Assembly (NCBI GenBank): GCA_034007295.1
Contig: JAVERC010000002.1
Coordinates: 1 to 64,000, forward strand
Length of the DNA: 64,000 bases
Direction of reading: 5' to 3'
Origin: JACKCP01 sp034007295
GTDB lineage: Bacteria > Desulfobacterota > Desulfobacteria > Desulfobacterales > JACKCP01
In this document: positions 8,942-16,173 of the stretch, piece after piece
Position numbering within the stretch: the first letter of the stretch is position 1
Layout: every line of letters begins with the position of its first letter
Made by a program: the position numbers and the translations under genes
The notes under the pieces: generated by a model
Seen by the model: the letters and a program-made list of their open reading frames with translations, nothing else
Told to the model about the DNA's origin: nothing
Database searches by the model: none

Positions 8942-8976
8942 TTTATGCATAAAAATAATAAATTATGCATAAAAAG
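8942..8976. promoter_or_regulatory. Twin-palindrome operator of vapBC
   Basis: TTATGCATAAAAA occurs at 8943-8955 and again at 8963-8975. Each copy is centred on the palindrome TTATGCATAA, and the centres are 20 bp apart, two helical turns. Placed 12 bases upstream of vapB, this fits cooperative binding of two antitoxin dimers. The gap also holds the 3' end of the neighbouring activator gene. Confidence 0.65.
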
Positions 8977-8981
8977 TCAAT

Positions 8982-10766
8982 TTATCTTAAATCAAGGTCA
9001 AGCATTTTACGTTCCAGGGTTCTTCTGGTAATTTTCAAAAAATCAGCTGTTTTTCCCCTGTGTCCGTTGTTTTTATCAAGGGCTGATTTAATAATAATTT
9101 TTTCATAATGTTTAAGGCTTGATTTTAAATCCCCGAAATATTCAATCTCTTTACTGGAATTATCTGGTTTAATTTTAGATTTAAACTTGTCTGAAAAACT
9201 TAATGCCTCGTTTCCAAGGGTTACAAATCTTTGCATTGTGTTTTTGAGTTCTCTTATATTTCCGGGCCAGTTATGGTGCTGAAGAGCGTCTAAAACATCT
9301 GGTGTTAAGGGAGGCGGGGTTTTGCTTATTTCATTTAAAAAAGATTCACATAAAAAAGGAATGTCTTCCTTTCTGTTTCTTAAAGGCGGAAGGTGAACAG
9401 GAATCACATGGATTCTGTAAAAAAAGTCTTCCCGTATAAGATTTTCTTCAACAAGTTCCTTTAAGTTTTTATTGGTTGCGCCAATTATTCTTAAATCAGG
9501 TTTTATGATTTCTGTAGTTCCAAGTGGAGAAAATCCTCCTTCATCAATGGCTCTTAAAAGTTTTACCTGAAGTGCAGGTGGGATTTCACCAATTTCATCT
9601 AAAAAAAGAGTTCCTTTGTCAGATTCTTCAAGAAATCCTTTTGTCGATTTTTCAGCACCTGTAAAAGCTCCTTTTACATGTCCGAAAAACTGGCTTTCCA
9701 TTAAATTTTCAGGAATTGCTCCGCAGTTTACAGGAACAAAATTATTTTTTGCTCTATGGCTTAGTTCGTGAATTGTTTTAGCTGCAAGCTCTTTTCCTGT
9801 TCCTGATTCTCCGTAAATAATAACATTTGCATTACTTGTTGCAGCCTTTAAAATTCTTTCATAAACATCCTGCATTGCTGCTGATTTTCCAATTATTCTT
9901 CCAAACCTGAATCTTTCCTTAATTGAAGCCTTAAGCCTTATATTTTCCTTTGTAAGATTGGCTTTTAATAATCTGAGCCTTTCTTCCTCAAGCTTAATTT
10001 CATGAATGTCTGTTATTATGGAAAGCTGTTTTAAAACATTTCCTGAAGTATCACAAATCGGGCTTGAAATAGACCTGTACCATCTCTGGTCTGAAAGTCC
10101 CTTGAATTCATATTTTGCACTTTCCCCCTTAAATACTTTTTTTAAAGGGCAAAAAGAGCAGGGCGAGTCATTGTTAAATATTGCTTTGTAACAGGTTTCG
10201 CCGATTATATCTTTTCCTGTTCTTTTAATAAGAGCATAATTTGCAAATTCTATTTTATAGTTTGGAAAGACTGTATAAATAAATCCCTTAACATGGTCAA
10301 TTATGGCACTTAATTCTTCTTCTCTTTCCTTCAGGGTTTTTTCAGCAAGTTTTTTTGAAGTGATATTTACAAATGTTGCAAGGCTTGTTTTTGTGCCTTT
10401 TATCATGTCAAGTTTTATGAAAATATGCTGGAGTCTGCCGTTTCCGTCTATGAGTCTGCATTCATATTCCTGTGGTGCAAGGTCTTCGTTTATTCTTCTT
10501 AAATTGTGATATTTCTGCATCCTTGCAATATCGTCTTTATGAATAAACTCAGGCCATTTTATATAACCTTCTTTTTTATTTTCTCCAAAACCAAAAAGTT
10601 CCTTTGCTTTTTGGTTTGCCATGGAAATGGTCATGTCCTCTTCAATAAGAATGGACGGAGCCATTGACTGCTCAAAAAGATAACGAAAAACTGCTTCGCT
10701 TTCCCTAAGCCTTTTTATTTCAGTTAAAAGACTTTTTGTGATTTTATCTTTGTTTTCTTCAGTCAA
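8982..10766 (-). CDS. Sigma-54-dependent PAS/PAS/AAA+/Fis transcriptional activator
   Basis: 594 aa enhancer-binding protein. Two PAS domains (about residues 20-135 and 145-260) precede the AAA+ domain (about 290-520) with Walker A GESGTGKELAA, the sigma-54-contacting GAFTGA loop, and Walker B GTLFLDEIGEIP. A Fis-type helix-turn-helix closes the protein (GHRGKTADFLKITRRTLERK). The second PAS domain carries Cys in GETCYKAIF and PCSFCPL, possibly a metal or redox site. There is no receiver domain, so it senses a ligand or redox state itself. The TTG start overlaps the upstream stop (TTGACTGA). The CoA-transferase gene with a sigma-54 promoter, beyond vapBC, is the obvious target. Confidence 0.92.
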   Translation of the reverse strand: MTEENKDKITKSLLTEIKRLRESEAVFRYLFEQSMAPSILIEEDMTISMANQKAKELFGFGENKKEGYIKWPEFIHKDDIARMQKYHNLRRINEDLAPQEYECRLIDGNGRLQHIFIKLDMIKGTKTSLATFVNITSKKLAEKTLKEREEELSAIIDHVKGFIYTVFPNYKIEFANYALIKRTGKDIIGETCYKAIFNNDSPCSFCPLKKVFKGESAKYEFKGLSDQRWYRSISSPICDTSGNVLKQLSIITDIHEIKLEEERLRLLKANLTKENIRLKASIKERFRFGRIIGKSAAMQDVYERILKAATSNANVIIYGESGTGKELAAKTIHELSHRAKNNFVPVNCGAIPENLMESQFFGHVKGAFTGAEKSTKGFLEESDKGTLFLDEIGEIPPALQVKLLRAIDEGGFSPLGTTEIIKPDLRIIGATNKNLKELVEENLIREDFFYRIHVIPVHLPPLRNRKEDIPFLCESFLNEISKTPPPLTPDVLDALQHHNWPGNIRELKNTMQRFVTLGNEALSFSDKFKSKIKPDNSSKEIEYFGDLKSSLKHYEKIIIKSALDKNNGHRGKTADFLKITRRTLERKMLDLDLR

Positions 10767-11424
10767 ATTTAATTCCGTTTTCTTCCTTTACCATGCAGTA
10801 AAGTCTGAATGTTAAAACAAGCACAAGACTTCCTATTACAGAAAAAACATAGTCGGTTATTATAAGTATAAAAGGATTGAAAATATTTAAAATATTTAGA
10901 TAATTTGCAAAAAGAATATATGGAAGTGTTGCAATGAGAAAAATAACCACAAAAATTGTTGTTACTTCAAAAGTTGCACCTTTTGTTACATTAAAGCTTT
11001 GCTTTAAGGCATCTATTGGTTCCATGTTTTCATAAATAATGTAGTAGTTGTAAAGCGAAAGTCTTGCTCCTATTATTAGTCCTGGAAGAATAAAAAAGAA
11101 AACTCCAAGTATTATAAGAAGTCCGTATAAAAGAACTGCTGTTATCATTTTTGGAAGATATGAAAGGCTTTTGGAAATTATTTTTTTAATATCCATTGGT
11201 TCTTTATTTAAAATGCCTGAAAATAAAATTGTCATGGCTGCATTTGAAACAGCAATTATAATTATTCCAAAAATTAAAATTAAAAAATTTAGATTTGTTT
11301 GTCCGTATTTTATAAAAAAATTGTCAATTAAAATTAAAGGAAGTTCTGTAATTGCTACAATAACAGCAATTTCCTTTAAATTTGCCTTAAAAAAATCAAA
11401 AATTTGAAGAAGTATTTTATGCAA
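10759..11424 (-). CDS. Membrane protein, YciC/UPF0259-like
   Basis: 221 aa with about six hydrophobic segments (near residues 18-35, 45-70, 92-118, 120-132, 155-175, 183-212). The FFILPGLIIGARLSLYNYYIIYE stretch and the following 'P..AL..S...T.G' pattern resemble the YciC / glycerophosphodiester phosphodiesterase membrane-domain group, whose role is poorly known. The TTG start has AAGG nine bases upstream, inside the end of the preceding gene. It overlaps the downstream activator gene by eight bases, so the two are probably translated together and the membrane protein could feed information to the regulator (inference). Confidence 0.6.
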   Translation of the reverse strand: MHKILLQIFDFFKANLKEIAVIVAITELPLILIDNFFIKYGQTNLNFLILIFGIIIIAVSNAAMTILFSGILNKEPMDIKKIISKSLSYLPKMITAVLLYGLLIILGVFFFILPGLIIGARLSLYNYYIIYENMEPIDALKQSFNVTKGATFEVTTIFVVIFLIATLPYILFANYLNILNIFNPFILIITDYVFSVIGSLVLVLTFRLYCMVKEENGIKFD

Positions 11425-11428
11425 TTTA

Positions 11429-11932
11429 TTAAGCCTTTCTAAATATAATTTTGTTCATTTCAATAAGTTCGTTTTTAAATTCAAGATATTGCTTCTCATT
11501 AAAAGTAGCGTCTAAAGTCCATTCAAGTCCATAATAAATTCCAAGATAGTCGTAATTGAAAATTTTATACTTTTCTCTTAAAAAATCTATTGCCTCGGGG
11601 CAGAAAAAAGCATTGCAAATTGGACTTTTATGGGTTTTCAGTGCACATCCCTGCGACGTGTGATATTCGCATGGGCTTGGTGTTTTTATATGTTCATAAT
11701 CTGAAGGGGGACCATAAATTTTCTCCCTTTCTTTTTTTAAAATATCATAGGATGAAATATCTAAGTCATATTTTTTGTAATATTTATTTTTGCAGCATCC
11801 AACAGCTATGTCATTTGTTTCAAGCTCTTTTTTTATGCAGTATGGAAAGCAGTAATTAAAATTTTCACAAAAATCATTTAAAATTTTTTCAAGCTCAATA
11901 TATCTTTCATATAAAATTCTTCCATTTTCCAT
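11429..11932 (-). CDS. Cys-rich protein, YkgJ-like metal-binding type
   Basis: 167 aa. Cys are clustered as CENFNYCFPYC near the N-terminus, VGCCKNKY, and CEYHTSQGCALKTHKSPIC followed by FFCPE. The last block matches the 'GC.L...P.C..F.C' pattern of YkgJ / Fe-S or zinc-chelating proteins. No function is known for the group. Only three bases separate it from the malonyltransferase-like gene, and four from the membrane protein gene, so it belongs to the same transcript. Confidence 0.55.
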   Translation of the reverse strand: MENGRILYERYIELEKILNDFCENFNYCFPYCIKKELETNDIAVGCCKNKYYKKYDLDISSYDILKKEREKIYGPPSDYEHIKTPSPCEYHTSQGCALKTHKSPICNAFFCPEAIDFLREKYKIFNYDYLGIYYGLEWTLDATFNEKQYLEFKNELIEMNKIIFRKA

Positions 11933-11935
11933 ATT

Positions 11936-13171
11936 TTATAATTCATTCCATTTTTTTATGTCCGGGTCAAATCCAAGCACCAGGCAAAGACAAAGAACTT
12001 TTGCAAAATCTTTCAGGGCTTCTTTTCCGTTTGATTCGTCAACAGAAATAAAAAAACTGTTATTTTGCAAAAGAGTCTGTTTTCCAAGGTCTGTAAGGAC
12101 TTTTTTAGGGCCTGATTCTATAAAAAGTCTTATTCCGTCATTATATAAAGTATTTAAGTTGTTTGTAAAAAGTACCGGATTTGTGAGCTGTTTTGAAAGA
12201 TTTTCCTTTATTTTATCAGCATTGCTGTTGTGAAAATTTCCTGTGGTATTTGATGTCACAGGTATTTTTGGGCTGCTGAAGTTTATTTTTTCAAGAATTT
12301 CAGTAAAAGGATTTAAAGCATCTTTTACAAGGGGAGAGTGAAAAGCAGCTGAAACAGGAAGAATAATTCCCCTTAATTTGTGTTTTCTGAAAATTTTTGA
12401 GGCTTTTTCAATTTCATCACTTTTTCCTGACACAACATTTTGCTTTGGGCTGTTATGATTTGCAATTGTAAGCTCAAGGTTTTCTTCATTTATTATTTTT
12501 TCAATTTTATCGATAGGACTTAATACAGCCATCATTTTTCCGGCATCTTTGCCTTTTGAGCTTTCAGCCATTACTTTTCCCCTTGATGATGAAAGAAAGA
12601 TAAATTCTTCAAAATCAATTACACCTGCTGAATAAAGTGCTGTAAGTTCACCAAAACTATGTCCTGAAGATGCATTTGGAAAAATATTGAATTTTGCTAA
12701 AACATACTGATAAAAAGCTGAAACAAGTCCAATTGCAGGCTGTGCGTTTTCTGTGTTTGTAAGCTCTTCCTGGTGTCTTTTTATGTCTTCATCATTTGTG
12801 TAAATAAGAGAGGTTAAATCTTTTTTTGAGCTTACATTATTAAAAATTTCATCTGCCTTTTCAAAAAAGTCTGATTGAAAAATATCTTTAATTTCTTTTC
12901 CCATATTTACATACTGGCTTCCCTGTCCCGGGAATAAAAAGGCCTTTTTTTCTATATTTTTGCCTTTGTATAAAAACATATTTTCTGTTTTTATAAATTC
13001 GTCAGTATTTTCACATGCAGATTCAAATTCTTTTAAAAAATCGTTTGTTTCTGATTTTAAAAATGAAGCTTTTATTTTATCTGTTTTTGAAAATGAAAAA
13101 TCATTGTTTTTTATTTTTGTTTTTATTCCTTCAATTGAATCTGAAGAAACTCCAAGAATTTTTATATTCAA
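11936..13171 (-). CDS. Malonyl/acyl-transferase domain protein (PfaB/FabD-like)
   Basis: 411 aa. After a ~75-residue N-terminal segment comes a complete acyltransferase domain: FLFPGQGSQYVNMGKEI, the nucleophile elbow GHSFGEL, and the catalytic His in AAFHSPLVK. Such domains load acyl groups onto carrier proteins for fatty acid or polyketide synthesis. The neighbouring PfaD gene suggests a role in a PUFA/secondary-lipid synthase, but no ketosynthase or carrier protein gene is in the window. The TTG start has GAGG six bases upstream. A structured 215-base gap separates it from pfaD. Confidence 0.8.
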   Translation of the reverse strand: MNIKILGVSSDSIEGIKTKIKNNDFSFSKTDKIKASFLKSETNDFLKEFESACENTDEFIKTENMFLYKGKNIEKKAFLFPGQGSQYVNMGKEIKDIFQSDFFEKADEIFNNVSSKKDLTSLIYTNDEDIKRHQEELTNTENAQPAIGLVSAFYQYVLAKFNIFPNASSGHSFGELTALYSAGVIDFEEFIFLSSSRGKVMAESSKGKDAGKMMAVLSPIDKIEKIINEENLELTIANHNSPKQNVVSGKSDEIEKASKIFRKHKLRGIILPVSAAFHSPLVKDALNPFTEILEKINFSSPKIPVTSNTTGNFHNSNADKIKENLSKQLTNPVLFTNNLNTLYNDGIRLFIESGPKKVLTDLGKQTLLQNNSFFISVDESNGKEALKDFAKVLCLCLVLGFDPDIKKWNEL

Positions 13172-13234
13172 TTTTTTCCTCGCTGAGTTTTTATTTAAAA
13201 AATTTGTAACTATTTAATTTTACTAAAGAACAAA

Positions 13235-13323
13235 TGCTGAATTTTTTCTGTGCCGGTTTCATGAGATAAGTTTTTATCTCAAGTCTTGGAGCACAGCCAA
13301 TGAGGTTCAGAAAGAATTCAGCA
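13235..13323. repeat. Structured inverted-repeat element between the acyltransferase and pfaD genes
   Basis: Outer arms TGCTGAATTTTTTCTG (13235-13250) and CAGAAAGAATTCAGCA (13308-13323) match at 15 of 16 positions. Inside, CTGTGC pairs with GCACAG (13291-13296), and TGAGATAA pairs with TTATCTCA (13262-13281). The nested arms could fold as one long RNA hairpin. It may be a mobile element remnant, a processing or attenuation site, or a small RNA. Confidence 0.5.
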
Positions 13324-13335
13324 GTTGTTCGATTT

Positions 13336-13376
13336 TTAACTGAACAAAAAATTTCTTTTTCAGACAATCACTAACA
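13336..13376. repeat. Terminal fragment of the dispersed TAGT/ACTA repeat
   Basis: AACTGAACAAAAAATTTC...CAGACAATCACTA matches the last ~40 bases of the complete copy at 55671-55815, with a few changes. Only this end is present, abutting the structured element at 13235-13323. Confidence 0.45.
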
Positions 13377-13386
13377 AGTCTTCAGT

Positions 13387-15267
13387 TCAGATATAAAGCT
13401 CTTTTAAATCAAAGTTTAAGTTAATATCAAGGTTATTTATTAAATTAATCCTTGAAAGAACTCCTGCTCCAAGTAAAAGAGCTTTGGAAATTTCAGGTGC
13501 AGACCTGTTTTTATAGTTTTCAAATCCTGTATTTTTGGAAAAAGTATTAAAAGCTGCCATTGAAGGGCCGCACCAGATTTGAAAATCGTCTTTTCTTTCT
13601 TCAGTTCCCTTGATTGACCACCATGAAGACTGTCCAAGGTATGACTTAAAAATTAAAGCCATTTTTTTCTTTGGATTATTTTGTGCTGTTTCAATTAATT
13701 CGGGTTTTATTTTTTTGAAATATTCTTTTGTAAGTTCCCATTCTTTTTCTAAAGAATGTTTGAAAATTTTTGATTCAACATAATCAAGGTCTTCTTTTTT
13801 TATGTCTTCAATTGAATTTGATTCACTATAAATTTTAAAAAGAAGTTTTGCTCTGTTTGCAAACTGGGTTTTTGCTTTTAAAACCTGAACTTTTCCTCCA
13901 GTTTCAAATGTATCAGCCGATGGAACAAGTTCAAAATCTGCCTGACTTGCCTTTGAAAGCATTTCCTTTACAATGTCTGATGTTCCAGCTTCAATACATG
14001 ACTGATTTATTGAACCTGTCATTACAAAATCAGCTCCCATTGAAAAAGCTGCAAGAACAGACTGCGGAGTGCTGATTCCTCCTGCAAGGCCAATAAAAAT
14101 ATCTGTATCATAATTTTTTTGAAATTCTTCCTTTAAATAATAAATTTCAGGGAAAAGACAGATTGCAGGCTGTTTGTCTGTGTGTCCTCCTGAATCGGCT
14201 TCACAAATAATATCAGACGACATTGGAATCTGAGACCCAAGTTCTGCTTCTTCTTTGGAAATTAAATTTTCATTTAAAAGCTTTTTTAAAATTTTTTCAG
14301 GCGGAGGCGACAAAAAAGTTTTTGCAACTTCTTTTCTTGAAATTTTTGCAAGAATTTTATTTGGAACAATAATTTTTCCCTGTTCTTTTTTTATTCCTTT
14401 TACCCTGAAATAAACAAGTCCGGGAGTCATTTTTATATATGCTCCTGCACTTATTGTATTTATTTTTTTTAAAACAAGTTCTTTTAAAAGATTTAATTCA
14501 TTTTCCTGATTTCCCGGGATATTTATAAGGTTTATGGAAAATCTTTTGCACTTTGATTTTAATATATCAGCTGTATTTAAAATTTCCTCGTTTGTAAGTC
14601 CTGCTGAACCAAAATCTGCTAAGAATCCGTTTTTTGAAAACTCTTCCACCATTTTTACAGACGAAATTCCTTTTGCCATTGCACCTGCAAGAAGGGGATA
14701 TTTTATGTTAAATCTTTCCATGAATTTTTTTTGGGGGGTAAAATTAAATTTTGGGATTATCAATATTGGATTTGATGCTGGTGTTTTTGATATAAAGAAC
14801 TTTTGATTTATTTTTTGGTTTCCTGTTGAGTTGTCTGGCTCCCAAGCTCCTGCCTGGGAGTTTTTATAAGCATTATTTTTATTTGATGTAGGTTCCCAAG
14901 CTGGAGCTTGGGAACCAGCCTTGTTATATTCACCGGCTTTGTTATATTCACCGGCTTTGTTATATTCACCGGCTTTGTTATATTCACCAGCCTTGTTATA
15001 TTCACCAGCCTTGTTATATTCACCAGCCTTGTTATATTCACCAGCCTTGGTATATTCACCGGCCTTGGTATATTCACCGGCCTTGGTATATTCACCGGCC
15101 TTGGTATATTCACCGGCCTTAGTATACTCATCACCTTTAGTATATTTATCAGCCTCATTACATATATCAGCCTCACTGTAATTTGAGCTGTAAACATATA
15201 AATTTGAATTAAGCTCCCGTAATAGTCCTAAAATTTCTTTTTTATTTGAATTTGTGAGTTCAATCAT
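13387..15267 (-). CDS. pfaD: PfaD-family enoyl reductase/nitronate-monooxygenase-like protein with an in-frame repeat tract
   Basis: 626 aa. The enzyme part begins near residue 190 (FNIKYPLLAGAMAKGISSV) and is a flavin TIM barrel of the PfaD type. It has EADSGGHTDKQPA, the FMN-phosphate region GGISTPQSVLAAFSMGAD, and TGSINQSCIEAGTSD. In PUFA synthases PfaD is a stand-alone enoyl reductase. The first ~185 residues are unusual: about 15 six-residue repeats (YTKAGE/YNKAGE and degenerate versions, residues ~32-120), then two short palindrome-encoded peptides (SQAPAWEP, SQAGAWEP). The frame is intact throughout. The ATG lies five bases after xerD and has only a weak ribosome site. Confidence 0.85.
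   Translation of the reverse strand: MIELTNSNKKEILGLLRELNSNLYVYSSNYSEADICNEADKYTKGDEYTKAGEYTKAGEYTKAGEYTKAGEYTKAGEYNKAGEYNKAGEYNKAGEYNKAGEYNKAGEYNKAGEYNKAGSQAPAWEPTSNKNNAYKNSQAGAWEPDNSTGNQKINQKFFISKTPASNPILIIPKFNFTPQKKFMERFNIKYPLLAGAMAKGISSVKMVEEFSKNGFLADFGSAGLTNEEILNTADILKSKCKRFSINLINIPGNQENELNLLKELVLKKINTISAGAYIKMTPGLVYFRVKGIKKEQGKIIVPNKILAKISRKEVAKTFLSPPPEKILKKLLNENLISKEEAELGSQIPMSSDIICEADSGGHTDKQPAICLFPEIYYLKEEFQKNYDTDIFIGLAGGISTPQSVLAAFSMGADFVMTGSINQSCIEAGTSDIVKEMLSKASQADFELVPSADTFETGGKVQVLKAKTQFANRAKLLFKIYSESNSIEDIKKEDLDYVESKIFKHSLEKEWELTKEYFKKIKPELIETAQNNPKKKMALIFKSYLGQSSWWSIKGTEERKDDFQIWCGPSMAAFNTFSKNTGFENYKNRSAPEISKALLLGAGVLSRINLINNLDINLNFDLKELYI
14839..14860. repeat. Palindromic element inside pfaD, copy 1
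   Basis: CTCCCAAGC and GCCTGGGAG are near-perfect inverted arms around TCCT. Read on the minus strand it encodes SQAGAWEP in frame. It is related to the copy at 14891-14916, about 30 bases away. Confidence 0.55.
14891..14916. repeat. Palindromic element inside pfaD, copy 2
   Basis: GGTTCCCAAGCT and AGCTTGGGAACC are perfect 12-bp arms around GG. On the minus strand it encodes SQAPAWEP without breaking the frame. It directly adjoins the newest end of the 18-bp array, in the manner of protein-invading palindromic elements such as those of Rickettsia. Confidence 0.7.
14917..15180 (-). repeat. 18-bp tandem repeat array in pfaD
   Basis: Thirteen clear 18-bp units encode (Y)(T/N)KAGE: seven N-type next to the palindrome, then five T-type, then one TKGDE unit. 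Two more degenerate six-residue units (CNEADK, SEADIC-like) continue toward the start codon. Adjacent units are nearly identical in the C-terminal part and decay toward the N-terminus, so growth has been at one end. There are no spacers, so this is not CRISPR. Confidence 0.9.
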
Positions 15268-15272
15268 TTTTT

Positions 15273-16172
15273 TTAGTTTCTTGGATGAAATTTATCATGA
15301 ATTTTTTTTAACTGCGATTTTGAAACATGGGTATAAATCTGAGTTGTTGCAAGGTCTGCATGTCCAAGCATAATCTGAACAGACCTTAAATCTCCGCCTC
15401 CTTCAAGAAGGTGGGTTGCAAACGAATGCCTTAAAATATGTGGAGAAACATTTTTATTTATTCCTGCCTTTTTAGCATAAATTTTAAGCTGTTTCCAGAT
15501 GGCCTGTCTTGTAAGATGTTTACCTCCCTGTCCAACAAAAAGATAGGGTGAGGTTTTATTTTTTAAAAGTCTTCCTCTTGCATGCTCAAGATAATCTGAC
15601 ACAGCTTTTATTGCATAACTTCCAACAGGAACAGCTCTTTCCCTGCTTCCTTTTCCAAAAACCTTTATATATCCAGGATTTAAAAAAAAGTTTTCTTTTT
15701 TAAGGTCTGTAAGTTCAGAGACCCTTATTCCTGAAGCATATAAAAGTTCTATTATGGCATTGTCTCTAAGTCCTGTGGGTTTTGTATTATCTGTTGAATC
15801 AAGAAGTGATTTTATTTCTTCAAGTGTAAGAAAATTTGGAAGTTTAAGGCCGCATCTTGGTAAATCAATTTTTGCGGCCGGAGATGTTTCAATTATTTCT
15901 TCAGCCACCAAAAAATTGTAAAGTCCTCTTAAACTTACAAGATGCCTTGCTCTTGAACCCGGGCTTATTTCTTTTTCAGCTAAATATACAAGATAATTTG
16001 AAATATCTTTTTGGCTTGCCAAAAGAATATTTTTTTTTGAATTTTTTTCAATAAAATCTGAAAACTGCATAATATCAGAACTATAAGCTGAAAGAGTTTC
16101 TTTGGATAGTCCCTTTTCTATCATTATATATTGGTAAAAACGGTCAAGAGCCTGGTTTTTTAAACTTGTCAT
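15273..16172 (-). CDS. xerD: Tyrosine recombinase XerC/XerD
   Basis: 299 aa from ATG 16172, matching the ~300 aa of XerD. The N-terminal SAM-like domain (LDRFYQYIMIEKGLSKETL) is followed by the catalytic domain. Its residues are Arg in LLYASGIRVSEL, Lys in VFGKGSRER, HILRHSFATHLLEGG, His in MLGHADLATTQIYTHVS and the nucleophile Tyr in IYTHV. Such enzymes resolve chromosome dimers at dif with FtsK. A further in-frame ATG (16235) lies within pepP and has no advantage. It begins two bases after the peptidase gene, and no attachment site is evident, so it is housekeeping rather than a phage integrase. Confidence 0.9.
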   Translation of the reverse strand: MTSLKNQALDRFYQYIMIEKGLSKETLSAYSSDIMQFSDFIEKNSKKNILLASQKDISNYLVYLAEKEISPGSRARHLVSLRGLYNFLVAEEIIETSPAAKIDLPRCGLKLPNFLTLEEIKSLLDSTDNTKPTGLRDNAIIELLYASGIRVSELTDLKKENFFLNPGYIKVFGKGSRERAVPVGSYAIKAVSDYLEHARGRLLKNKTSPYLFVGQGGKHLTRQAIWKQLKIYAKKAGINKNVSPHILRHSFATHLLEGGGDLRSVQIMLGHADLATTQIYTHVSKSQLKKIHDKFHPRN

Positions 16173-16173
16173 T

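Noticed and set aside
13235..13323. Riboswitch
   Set aside because: The nested hairpins do not match a riboswitch I know, and the element is near the 3' end of pfaD rather than in a clear leader.
14917..15180. CRISPR array
   Set aside because: Units are contiguous 18-bp repeats without spacers and lie inside a coding frame; the same holds for the 15-bp array at 21721.
14808..15197. Three overlapping long ORFs in both strands across the 18-bp repeat
   Set aside because: They are shadows of the repeat in pfaD; an 18-bp period keeps several frames open. Only the pfaD frame continues into a recognised domain.
15273..16172. Phage integrase with an island
   Set aside because: Length and motifs are XerD-like, it is embedded in a housekeeping run, and no attachment-site duplication or phage gene is visible.
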